Source: CAVSJJ01 sp963771015 (GTDB taxonomy: Bacteria > Actinomycetota > Actinomycetes > Actinomycetales > Dermatophilaceae). Taken from it: a stretch of DNA of 64,000 bases. The notes under the pieces are model-generated. The model saw only the letters and a list, made by a program, of their open reading frames with translations, did no database searches and was not told the DNA's origin. The stretch is from positions 68,043-132,042 of the forward strand of contig CAVYRN010000002.1 in assembly GCA_963771015.1 (NCBI GenBank), in the 5' to 3' direction. This document shows, one piece after another, positions 33,338-40,519 of the stretch. Each line of letters opens with the position of its first letter. The first letter of the stretch is position 1. A program made the translations under genes and the position numbers.

Positions 33338-34333
33338 TCAGCGCGCGAGGGCGAGCGCGGCATACACGGCGGCGGCCGCCAGACCCGCCCCGGGCAGGGT
33401 GAACACCCACGCGCCGACGATCGACCGGGCGACGTTCCAGCGCACCCGCCTGGGGTTCGTCGTCGCGCCGACACCGACGATCGCCGACGTGATCGCGTGC
33501 GTCGTCGAGATGGGCGCCCGGAACGCCGTCGCGACATAGAGGATGACCGCCGCGGTCGTCTCGGCCGCGAAGCCCTGGGGCGAGTCGAGGGTGATGATCC
33601 GCCGGCCGAGGGTGTGCATGATCCGCCAGCCGCCGGCATACGTCCCGAGGGCGATGACGAACGCCGACAGTCCCAGCACCCACCAGGGGATCGTGTCGTC
33701 GCCCGCGTGGTAGCGGCCCGCGACGGTGAGCGACAGCAGGACCACGCCGGCGGTCTTCGCGGCGTCCTGCATGCCGTGTCCGAAGGCCATCGCCGCGGCC
33801 GAGAGCGTCTGGGCGTAGCGGAAGCCGCGGCGGACGGCCCGGGGGTCACGACGCCGGAAGACCCACAGGATCGCCGTCATGACGAGGTAGCCACCGACCA
33901 GCCCGACGATCGGCGAGAGCACCATCGGGATGAGGACCTTGTCGATGACGCCGCGCCAGTGGACGACCGCGCCCGCCGCGAGCGCCGCGCCACCGAGCCC
34001 GCCGATGAGGGCGTGGGACGACGACGAGGGCAGGCCGCGCCACCAGGTGAGCAGGTTCCAGCCGATGGCGCCGACGAGGGCGGCCGCGGCCAGGGTGAGG
34101 CCCGTCGAGCCCTCCGGGGCGTCGATGATGCCGCTGCCGACGGTTTCGGCGACCCGGGCCCCCAGGAAGGCCCCGACGAAGTTGGCGACCGCCGCCAGGG
34201 CGACCGCGACCCGGGGAGTCAGCGCCCGGGTCGAGACCGACGTGGCCAGGGCGTTGGCGGCGTCGTGGAAGCCGTTGGTATAGGTGAACGCCATCGCCAG
34301 CATGATGACGACGACGATGGCGAAGGAGTCCAC
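33338..34333 (-). CDS. pit: low-affinity inorganic phosphate transporter (PiT family)
   Basis: A 331-residue symporter with about ten helices and the two inverted PiT signatures: FTYTNGFHDAANALATSVST near the N-terminus and AMAFGHGMQDAAKTAGVVLL in the middle. GLPSSSSHALIGGLGGAAL and APISTTHAITSAIVG are the matching repeat motifs. It works on metal-phosphate with protons when phosphate is abundant. GTG at 34333, five bases after the DUF47 gene, so the two form an operon. No PHO box is seen upstream. Confidence 0.95.
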   Translation of the reverse strand: MDSFAIVVVIMLAMAFTYTNGFHDAANALATSVSTRALTPRVAVALAAVANFVGAFLGARVAETVGSGIIDAPEGSTGLTLAAAALVGAIGWNLLTWWRGLPSSSSHALIGGLGGAALAAGAVVHWRGVIDKVLIPMVLSPIVGLVGGYLVMTAILWVFRRRDPRAVRRGFRYAQTLSAAAMAFGHGMQDAAKTAGVVLLSLTVAGRYHAGDDTIPWWVLGLSAFVIALGTYAGGWRIMHTLGRRIITLDSPQGFAAETTAAVILYVATAFRAPISTTHAITSAIVGVGATTNPRRVRWNVARSIVGAWVFTLPGAGLAAAAVYAALALAR

Positions 34334-34338
34334 CTGGG

Positions 34339-34962
34339 TCAGGCGCCCTTGACGGCGATGCCCTCGACGCGGTTGGCGACGTCCTCGAAGGCGTCGGCGG
34401 CCGCCTCCAACTCGTCGATGACCTCCTTGAGCTTCATGACGTGCAGCGCGTTGGCCTGCTCGTTGTTGAACAGGTCGGCGAGGAGGCGGCGGTAGACCTG
34501 GTCGGCCTGGTTCTCGAGCCGGTTGATCTCGATCCAGTAGTCACCGAGGTCCCTGACCGACCTCAGCCGCGGCATCGACTCGGCGGTGAGGTCGGCCATC
34601 CGGGTCAGCGTCTCGACCTGCTCGGCGATCCCCTGCGGAAGGCCGTCCAGGCGGTAGAGCACGATGAGGTCGGCCGCGGCATCCATGTGGTCCATGCATG
34701 TGTCGAGCTGCGAGGCGAGCTCGTGGATGTCCTCTCGGTCGAACGGCGTCACGAAGGCTCCGTTGACCTGTCGGATGAGCTCGTGCGTCGCCTCGTCCGC
34801 GGCGTGCTCGATGGCGTGGATCCGGTCGGCGATCGCGACCCGCTCCTCCATGCTCGCGCCGAGCACGGTCGTCAGCTCGTGGGCACCGTCGACGAGATGC
34901 CTCGCCGACTGCGCGAACAGGTCGTAGAAGGTGTCGTCACGGGGGGTGAGGCGAAAGCCCAC
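34339..34962 (-). CDS. DUF47 (PhoU-like) partner of the phosphate transporter
   Basis: A 207-residue helical protein of the DUF47/UPF0111 family, distantly PhoU-like and nearly always encoded beside a pit gene; some members modulate Pit transport. Blocks include RIHAIEHAADEATHELIRQV, TPFDREDIHELASQLD with its metal-type acidic residues, and MKLKEVIDELEAAADAFEDV. GTG at 34962 (VGFRLTPRDD). Together with phoU (6449-7141) this window encodes both PhoU-type proteins. Confidence 0.92.
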   Translation of the reverse strand: MGFRLTPRDDTFYDLFAQSARHLVDGAHELTTVLGASMEERVAIADRIHAIEHAADEATHELIRQVNGAFVTPFDREDIHELASQLDTCMDHMDAAADLIVLYRLDGLPQGIAEQVETLTRMADLTAESMPRLRSVRDLGDYWIEINRLENQADQVYRRLLADLFNNEQANALHVMKLKEVIDELEAAADAFEDVANRVEGIAVKGA

Positions 34963-35146
34963 GGCGGTTCTCTCGGATCGGAGCAGGCACGGTCGGGATC
35001 AGGCTACCGGCCGGACGAGGTGCGTTCAGCCCCGCGAGGGGCACGCGCAACCGAGGCGGTCCTTAGGGACCGGAGAGGTGGTCCGAGGCGTCGCGCCGGC
35101 GGGGTCGGCACATCCGCCCCGGTCGGGCCGCGTCGCGGCGCCCGGC

Positions 35147-35308
35147 CTAGGCCTTGTTCGAGCCCGGGGGGTCGATGCCGAGGATGCGGTCGATGTCGTC
35201 CTCGCTCATGTGCTCCGAGCTCGAGGCAGCAGCGACGACAAGATCACCCACCAGTTCGATCTCGTCCTGGAGGGTGACGTCGACGAGTTCCTCCGCGCGT
35301 TGCCCCAC
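35147..35308 (-). CDS. small acidic protein of unknown function
   Basis: A 53-residue acidic protein from a GTG at 35308: VGQRAEELVDVTLQDEIELV at the start and SEDDIDRILGIDPPG near the end. The pattern of two short helices with DEIELVGDL and EDDIDRIL resembles widespread unannotated actinobacterial small proteins. Upstream of the GTG the frame continues but the composition changes, so the short form is preferred. Function unknown. Confidence 0.6.
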   Translation of the reverse strand: MGQRAEELVDVTLQDEIELVGDLVVAAASSSEHMSEDDIDRILGIDPPGSNKA

Positions 35309-35564
35309 GGGACAAAGGTACGACGCCCAGCCTCCCGAATGCTGTGAAGCACCCAAGAGATTCATCACTTTCCGGGTTGGAAGCGCTCTCGGGGGGACGA
35401 TCCACGTCGACCGGGCCAGGGACACCCACGGGACTTGGCCAGGTGGGAGGCCACGGGTGAACCGGGCGCGAACGGGTTTGTCCCGCGGCCTCGAGCTCGG
35501 GTCCCGAACATTGCCGCGTGGCCAAGCACTGGGGCCGAGGGCCTGGGGCGAGGGCCTTGAGGGC

Positions 35565-35684
35565 GACGACCCTGAGGACGACGACCCTGGGGACGACGAC
35601 CCTGGGGACGACGACCCTGGGGACGACGACCCTGGGGATGCCGACCCTGGGGACGACGACCCTGGGGACGACGACCCTTTGAGG
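35565..35684. repeat. 15-base minisatellite in a 570-base gene-free stretch
   Basis: Seven full units and one partial of GACGACCCTGGGGAC (35565, 35580, 35595, 35610, 35625, 35640, 35655, 35670). Both strands are open across it (Asp/Pro/Gly or Arg/Pro/Gln/Gly repeats), which only reflects the 15-base period. I see no convincing gene elsewhere in 35309-35878. Confidence 0.9.
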
Positions 35685-35878
35685 GCGCCGGCCCTGGAGA
35701 TGAAGTATGGGCGCCGGACCGGGAGCGCCTCACGGCGCGTGGCCGCTCGTAGCGGCTGATGTTGGGACCCGGGGCTGCCGCGGTCCGGCGCCCACAGAAG
35801 AACCCTAACGCGGCATCGCGGTTACGTGTTCCCTCTTCCGCGCAACTGTGGACGAACGGGGTTCTTCTCTGCCCGCCG

Positions 35879-36523
35879 TTAGTCCAGATCCTCGGCCCGC
35901 CAGAGGTTGGCGCAGGCCCGCAGGTCCTCGCCTGTCGTCTGCATCGCCGCGGCCCGCCGGGTCAGCGCCTCGGCAGCGGCGGGATCGCTGGCGTCTCGGT
36001 CGTGAGCGAGCTCGGCCCGCCCCGCGGCGACGACGGCACAGAAGGCAGCCGCCCGCTCCAGCGCGACGGCAAGATCGCCGTCGAAGACTCCCGCGAGGAC
36101 CTGGTCCACGAGGCGGTTGACCTCGTCGGGACCGGGTGGCTCTTCGACCCCGGCGACGACGTGGGCGACGTCGGTGAACCGGATGCCGGCGGCATACTCG
36201 CGGCTGGCCTGTTCCGGGCTGCGTCGCACCCACTCGCGCAGGGCGTAGAGACGCCACAAGGCGCCGGGCAGGCTGCGGGCCGGGCGGCCGGACCACAGCT
36301 CGGCGACGGTCGACAGGCCGAGCTCGTCGACGAGGCCGACGAGCCGAGCGGTCACCTCGGGATCCTGGGTGGCCCGGCCGGTTCCGACGAGGATCGAGGC
36401 GGTCTGGTGCGCGATCTCGGTGATCTCCGCCGGCCCCGGCAATGTGCCGCCGTGGGCCTCGAGCGCCTCAGGGCCGAAGTGCCGCGGACGGCGCGGCAGG
36501 CGGGCTCCTCCGGGATCGCTCAC
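35879..36523 (-). CDS. conserved hypothetical protein, mostly helical
   Basis: A 214-residue cytoplasmic protein from a GTG at 36523 (VSDPGGARLPRR). It is Ala/Glu/Arg-rich and helical, with no motif I recognise; notable stretches are GTGRATQDPEVTARLVGLVD, LPGALWRLYALREWVRR and TTGEDLRACANLWRAEDLD. Homologues with the same start (FGPEALEAHGGTLPGPAEI) appear familiar from other actinobacteria as unnamed proteins, but I cannot assign a role. The minisatellite lies downstream of its stop. Confidence 0.65.
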   Translation of the reverse strand: MSDPGGARLPRRPRHFGPEALEAHGGTLPGPAEITEIAHQTASILVGTGRATQDPEVTARLVGLVDELGLSTVAELWSGRPARSLPGALWRLYALREWVRRSPEQASREYAAGIRFTDVAHVVAGVEEPPGPDEVNRLVDQVLAGVFDGDLAVALERAAAFCAVVAAGRAELAHDRDASDPAAAEALTRRAAAMQTTGEDLRACANLWRAEDLD

Positions 36524-36720
36524 CGGCCCAGTGTCGCATCCGGGCACCCCCGGAGCGGGCCAGCCGGCGCGACCAGCTCGGGACGACCTCGGACGGCGCC
36601 GGCAGCACCTTTCCAGGGCCCATCACCCGGCCACCACTCGGCGGAGGCATCCAGCCAGCGCACGGAGGAGTCGCCCACGCACCGACCCACCCAGCGATCG
36701 TCCCGCGTGGCGGGCGCCCG

Positions 36721-36828
36721 GCGCAGTCACCCCGCCAGCGCCCCGCGCAGTCACCCCGCCAGCCACCCCGCCAGCGCCCCGCGCAGTCACCCCGCCAGCG
36801 CCCCGCGCGATCACCCCGCCAGCGCCCG
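36721..36828. repeat. 24-base tandem repeat downstream of the DUF222-HNH gene
   Basis: Four units of 24 bases beginning GCGCAGTCACCCCGCCAGCG (36721, 36745, 36781, 36805); the second carries an extra 12 bases. Ten bases from the stop of the minus-strand HNH gene, in a 315-base stretch with no gene. Confidence 0.85.
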
Positions 36829-36838
36829 GCGCGGTCCC

Positions 36839-38182
36839 TCAGCCATCGTCCGGCGGATCGGGTCCGCCTCGCGGCGACGGGACCGGCTGCCCCTGTGCGA
36901 GCATCCGGTCGTAGGACCCCCTCTCGCGATCCCACACCACGCCGGCCGGTGTCACTCGGCCTGCCAACCGCTGGCCATGGACGACCGAATGGTGCCGCCC
37001 GCACAGCAGCGCACCGTTCGACAGGTCGGTGCGTCCGTCGTCGATCCAATGCCGCAGATGGTGCGCATCACACCAGAATGCCGGCGCCCGGCACCCGGGG
37101 AACGTGCAGACCCGGTCGCGCAGCCACAGCGCCCGCGTCTGACCGAGGCTGAACAGCCGCGACCGGTACCCGAGGTCGAGCACCTCGCTCGACGCCCCGA
37201 GCACCGCCGGCAGGATCCCCGCATCACAGGCGAGCCGCCGGACGGTGTCGGGAGCGATCGGCACACCCGCCTCCGTGGTCCCGGCAACGCGAGCGGCACC
37301 CACGCGAGCTGCCAGGTCGTCCATGGCCATCGTCAACAGGAGGGTCGCCTTGGCCGGCACGACGAGCTGGCCCGCGGCGGCCGCGGCCGCGGCGGCGGTC
37401 GTGCGGCGGCACACCTCGACCAGCGCCTCGGCACGCCGCCGGTCGTCCGGTCGTGGGTCCGGCTCGCCGTCAGGCCCCGCAACCGGAGCGGACAGCGGCC
37501 CGATCGATGCCTCGAGAACCGCCTGGCCCTCGGCGTCGAGCACAAGACGGTAGGCCACCGTCCCGGGCAGGTCCGGGGACGGTCGCGACAGGGACACGAG
37601 TCGGTGGGCGGCATCCTGCTCGGCCTGAAGGCGACCGGGCGGTCCGAACCTGGCCAGCACCGCCGGCCGCACCTCGCGGACCCCCCGTACCCCGTGCTCG
37701 GCGCCGACGGTCAGCATCGCCTCGAGCACGTCCGGCGCCGCCGCGTCCATCAGGCTCGGACGAAGCCGGTCGAACTCCCCCACGACCGACGCCGCGACCT
37801 GCGGCGACACCCGTCCGTCCAGCACGGCGGCGCGGACCGGCTCGTGATCGTCGGCACCCAGCACCTGGGCGACCCGCGCCACCGCCCCCGCGCCGCCCGC
37901 GCGCTGGCTCGGTGCGTGCTCGGCCACCCACCCGGTCACCGACCCGGCCTGCGACGCCCCGACGGACCCGCGCGCGACCGCCTCGGCCGTCACCGCGACC
38001 CTGCCTGCGCCGGCGAGCGCCGCCACCTCGTCGAGCTCGGTCAGCAGGGCGGGCAGCTCACCGTCGCTCGCCTGCGAGAGCACGGCCGACAGCCCGCGCA
38101 GCACCCGCCGCGCCTCGCCCAGGACGGCCCGCCGCGCGGCCAACCCCAGGCCCGCGGTCCGCTCGTCCATCAACGTGCTCAT
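36839..38182 (-). CDS. DUF222 / HNH endonuclease (13E12-repeat family) protein
   Basis: A 447-residue protein. The N-terminal 300 residues are the helical DUF222 domain (VARGSVGASQAGSVTGWVAE, VSPQVAASVVGEFDRLRPSL). The C-terminal HNH nuclease reads VCTFPGCRAPAFWCDAHHLR, then DLSNGALLCGRHHSVVHG, with the paired Cys and His of a zinc-bound HNH fold. Such genes are present in many near-identical copies in actinobacterial genomes and behave like selfish or stress-related elements; no host role is established. ATG at 38182. Confidence 0.93.
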   Translation of the reverse strand: MSTLMDERTAGLGLAARRAVLGEARRVLRGLSAVLSQASDGELPALLTELDEVAALAGAGRVAVTAEAVARGSVGASQAGSVTGWVAEHAPSQRAGGAGAVARVAQVLGADDHEPVRAAVLDGRVSPQVAASVVGEFDRLRPSLMDAAAPDVLEAMLTVGAEHGVRGVREVRPAVLARFGPPGRLQAEQDAAHRLVSLSRPSPDLPGTVAYRLVLDAEGQAVLEASIGPLSAPVAGPDGEPDPRPDDRRRAEALVEVCRRTTAAAAAAAAGQLVVPAKATLLLTMAMDDLAARVGAARVAGTTEAGVPIAPDTVRRLACDAGILPAVLGASSEVLDLGYRSRLFSLGQTRALWLRDRVCTFPGCRAPAFWCDAHHLRHWIDDGRTDLSNGALLCGRHHSVVHGQRLAGRVTPAGVVWDRERGSYDRMLAQGQPVPSPRGGPDPPDDG

Positions 38183-38243
38183 GGGTCGACACTACGACTG
38201 CCCACCGACACTGTCCGCACGAAAACCGTTGCGCCCCAGTAGT

Positions 38244-38282
38244 TGTGGATAACGTATGCCGCCGAGCTCCGCCTGTGGACAA
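38244..38282. promoter_or_regulatory. pair of DnaA-box sequences 30 bases apart upstream of the HNH gene
   Basis: On the minus strand TTATCCACA (38244-38252) is the exact consensus and TTGTCCACA (38274-38282) the common actinobacterial variant; they are 30 bases apart, same orientation. Too few for an origin; possibly a DnaA-controlled promoter or a hallmark of this gene family. Confidence 0.45.
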
Positions 38283-38413
38283 CTCGTCGCCCGGGGTGGG
38301 CCCGACCCGCCCAACGCCCGTCAAGAGGTCGCCTCGTGGGCGGGATGTTGACGGCGGCGAGTGCGGTGTGCCGGGAGGAGTGGCTCGGCGTGCCGACGGG
38401 CATGGGGCAACGG

Positions 38414-38503
38414 TGCGACGGACAGACATGCGACGGACAGACGTGCGACGGACAGACAGCCGCCGGACAGACAGCCGCCGGACGGTCGGCCGCCGGACGG
38501 TCA
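38414..38503. repeat. six 15-base tandem repeats ending in the amidohydrolase stop codon
   Basis: Units TGCGACGGACAGACA (three copies) then GCCGCCGGACAGACA or GCCGCCGGACGGTCR (three copies). The last unit contains TCA, the minus-strand stop of the amidohydrolase gene (38501-38503). Confidence 0.88.
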
Positions 38504-39406
38504 GCCGGCCGACTCCATCCCCAGGAGGCGAGCGCCGTTCTCCCACAGGACCTTTCGCATCCACCCATCCCCCAGCCCCAGCCGCGTCAGCGCCTCGAGC
38601 TGGTGCGCGTAGGCGTACGGGATGTTCGGGAAGTCCGACCCCAGCACGACGCGGTCCGCAAGACCGGCCAGCCGCGCGGCATACCCGGGAGGCATCGGCG
38701 CCATCGCCTCGGTGAAGTCGGTCCCGACCATCGTCGTGTCGAGGTGCACCCCGGCATACCGCTCGGCGAGGTCGGCGAACACGTCGTACTCCGGCAGCCC
38801 CGCGTGCGCGACGACGAGCACGAGGCCGGGGAACCGGGTCAGCACCCGCTCGACCCCTTCCGGCCCGGTATGCCGACCCGGGATCGGCCCCGACCCCGCG
38901 TGGATGACGACGGGCACGCCGGCCTCCTCCAGGAGCCCCCAGGCCGGGTCGAGCAGCGGGTCGTCCGGCGGGTAGCCCCCCACCTGCACGTGCATCTTGA
39001 CCAGCCGGGCGCCCGCGTCGAGCGCGGCGCCGAGGTACTCCCCCGCACCCGGCTCCGGGAACACGGTCGCGCACGGCACGACGTCGTCGTGGGCGGCCGC
39101 GAACTCCCGCCCCCACGCGTTGAGCCAGGCCGCCATGCCGGCCTTGTGCGGGTAGGTCAGCGCCGGGATCGCCCGCAGCCCGAACCCACGCAAAGTCGCC
39201 AGCCGCTCCTCGACGGATCCGCGGTAGTGGATCGGCCACGCCCGCCCGTAGTGCTCGCCCGCCTCGTCGAAGTAGGCCCAGACCTTCTCGTGCACCCGCT
39301 CGGGAAGGAAGTGCACGTGGATGTCGGCCAGACCGGGCAGCCCCAACGACGAGACGTATGCCGGCACCTCGGCGTCCGACGTCGGCCCCGGGGTGGTGTG
39401 CGGCAT
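38501..39406 (-). CDS. amidohydrolase family 2 metal-dependent hydrolase
   Basis: A 301-residue TIM-barrel enzyme of the amidohydrolase 2 type, which includes decarboxylases and lactonases. Metal and active-site markers are ADIHVHFLPERVHEKVW (HxH), KMHVQVGG, PVVIHAGSGPIPGRH, VVAHAGLPEYDVF and VVLGSDFPNIPYAY (final Asp). The C-terminus has VLWENGARLLG, the usual helix of the family. Substrate unknown. ATG at 39406 (MPHTTPGPTS); the frame continues upstream without similarity. Confidence 0.85.
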   Translation of the reverse strand: MPHTTPGPTSDAEVPAYVSSLGLPGLADIHVHFLPERVHEKVWAYFDEAGEHYGRAWPIHYRGSVEERLATLRGFGLRAIPALTYPHKAGMAAWLNAWGREFAAAHDDVVPCATVFPEPGAGEYLGAALDAGARLVKMHVQVGGYPPDDPLLDPAWGLLEEAGVPVVIHAGSGPIPGRHTGPEGVERVLTRFPGLVLVVAHAGLPEYDVFADLAERYAGVHLDTTMVGTDFTEAMAPMPPGYAARLAGLADRVVLGSDFPNIPYAYAHQLEALTRLGLGDGWMRKVLWENGARLLGMESAG

Positions 39407-39573
39407 GGGGCTCAGCCTAGGTCGCTCTCCTGACGGCCGGCCACCCGTCGCCGGACGACCCGAGATGCCGTCGCGGACGGCCTCAGGGACGCCGCCGCAG
39501 ACCGACCGGAACCGGTCCGGGGATCGCTCGAATTCGCCCTGGTTCCAACGGGAGACGCAGGTCACCATCCAAC

Positions 39574-39607
39574 TCGTGGCGGGCGCGTTGCGCGGGGACT
39601 AGCGTTA
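39574..39607 (+). promoter_or_regulatory. conserved leader element of small gene 1
   Basis: TCGTGG, 20 bases, then TAGCGTT (39600-39606); GGAACCGGT follows shortly after. The same elements with the same 20-base spacing precede small gene 2 (40015-40047), and CTAGCGTT is 152 bases before the start codon in both cases. Probably a duplicated promoter; the sigma factor is not identifiable. Confidence 0.5.
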
Positions 39608-39750
39608 CTGGTGGAACCGGTTAGATCTCATCGGTCCGAGCGGTTCCGGCGGGTCGTCGCCAGCGCGACACCCGCGCGTGACCCATTGGGGTGGGCACCG
39701 CCAGAGTCGTCGGTGCTCAAACAACAACCGCTCACTCAAGAAAGATGACC

Positions 39751-39930
39751 ATGCCTGCCACCGGCACCCCACCCCCCACCTTCGACATCGCGCATCACCC
39801 CCAGGTCTCTCTCCGCGACTACCTCGTCGCCGACCCCGACTCACCGGTCGAGAGCCCCGAATGGCTGGCCTTCCAGGCCGCCGCCGACCACGAGCAGGCG
39901 GCCGCACGGTTGGCCCGCGCCGCGCACTGA
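39751..39930 (+). CDS. small protein, tandem paralogue 1
   Basis: A 59-residue protein from ATG 39751 (an ATG six bases earlier is possible). The core VSLRDYLVADPDSPVESPEW aligns with the next small gene's ALHAYLTTDPDTPAEAAAW. No known domain. The leader shares promoter-like elements with its neighbour at the same distance from the start, which argues that both are real genes arising by duplication of a gene-plus-promoter cassette. Confidence 0.6.
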   Translation: MPATGTPPPTFDIAHHPQVSLRDYLVADPDSPVESPEWLAFQAAADHEQAAARLARAAH

Positions 39931-40191
39931 CCGCCCCCTGATCGAACCCCGATCGCAACCCGTTCGCGCTTCGACCGCGCACTGACCGACCCCTGGGTCG
40001 ACGCAGGCGCGCCTTCGTGGAAAGCGGACCCGGACCGGGCTAGCGTTGTCCTCAGGAACCGGTCGTGACCAGCCTCTGGCCGCACCGTTTCCATCGAGTG
40101 CCTGCCCGTCCCGCGTCCACGCGTGACCACAGGGCCAGCACCGCCATCGCCGTCGGTGTCCACCACCACATCTGACGAAGAGAGCCTCACC

Positions 40192-40362
40192 ATGCCTGAC
40201 CTCGGCACCCTCACCGCGCCCGCCCAGAGCGCCCTGCACGCCTACCTCACCACCGACCCTGACACCCCCGCCGAGGCAGCCGCGTGGCGCGCCTACCTGG
40301 CCGCCCTCGGCAGCCAGGACGCGCCGGCCATGCAGTCCGCCCCGGAGCTGGTCCCCGCCTGA
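40192..40362 (+). CDS. small protein, tandem paralogue 2
   Basis: A 56-residue protein from ATG 40192 with GAAGAGAG upstream. Core ALHAYLTTDPDTPAEAAAWR; tail SQDAPAMQSAPELVPA. Paralogue of the gene at 39751. The 261 bases between them hold the second copy of the leader (TCGTGG at 40015, TAGCGTT at 40041, GGAACCGGT). Function unknown; size and composition resemble small actinobacterial proteins seen only by ribosome profiling. Confidence 0.6.
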   Translation: MPDLGTLTAPAQSALHAYLTTDPDTPAEAAAWRAYLAALGSQDAPAMQSAPELVPA

Positions 40363-40448
40363 CGAGCCGCCGCCACACCCGCCACAACCGACTCGCACGC
40401 GCCTCACCCCCGGCTCGCACCCCGCCGCCGGCCCACGGCCGCGGCATA

Positions 40449-40489
40449 CCGCCACCGTGGGCCGGCGCGGTGCCGGGCCACGGTGGCGG
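40449..40489. terminator. 12-bp stem hairpin between convergent genes
   Basis: CCGCCACCGTGG at 40449 and CCACGGTGGCGG at 40478 with a 17-base loop, between small gene 2 (plus) and the Asp-box protein gene (minus). Likely bidirectional terminator. Confidence 0.65.
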
Positions 40490-40519
40490 GTTGACCTACG
40501 AGGTGCGTCGGAGCGGGCG

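Noticed and set aside
35154..35759. Plus-strand frame with acidic Asp-Pro-Gly repeats
   Set aside because: It is produced by the 15-base minisatellite, and its other half is antisense to the small acidic gene; no RBS or similarity.
38244..38282. Replication origin
   Set aside because: Only two DnaA boxes, no A+T-rich unwinding region, no dnaA or dnaN nearby.
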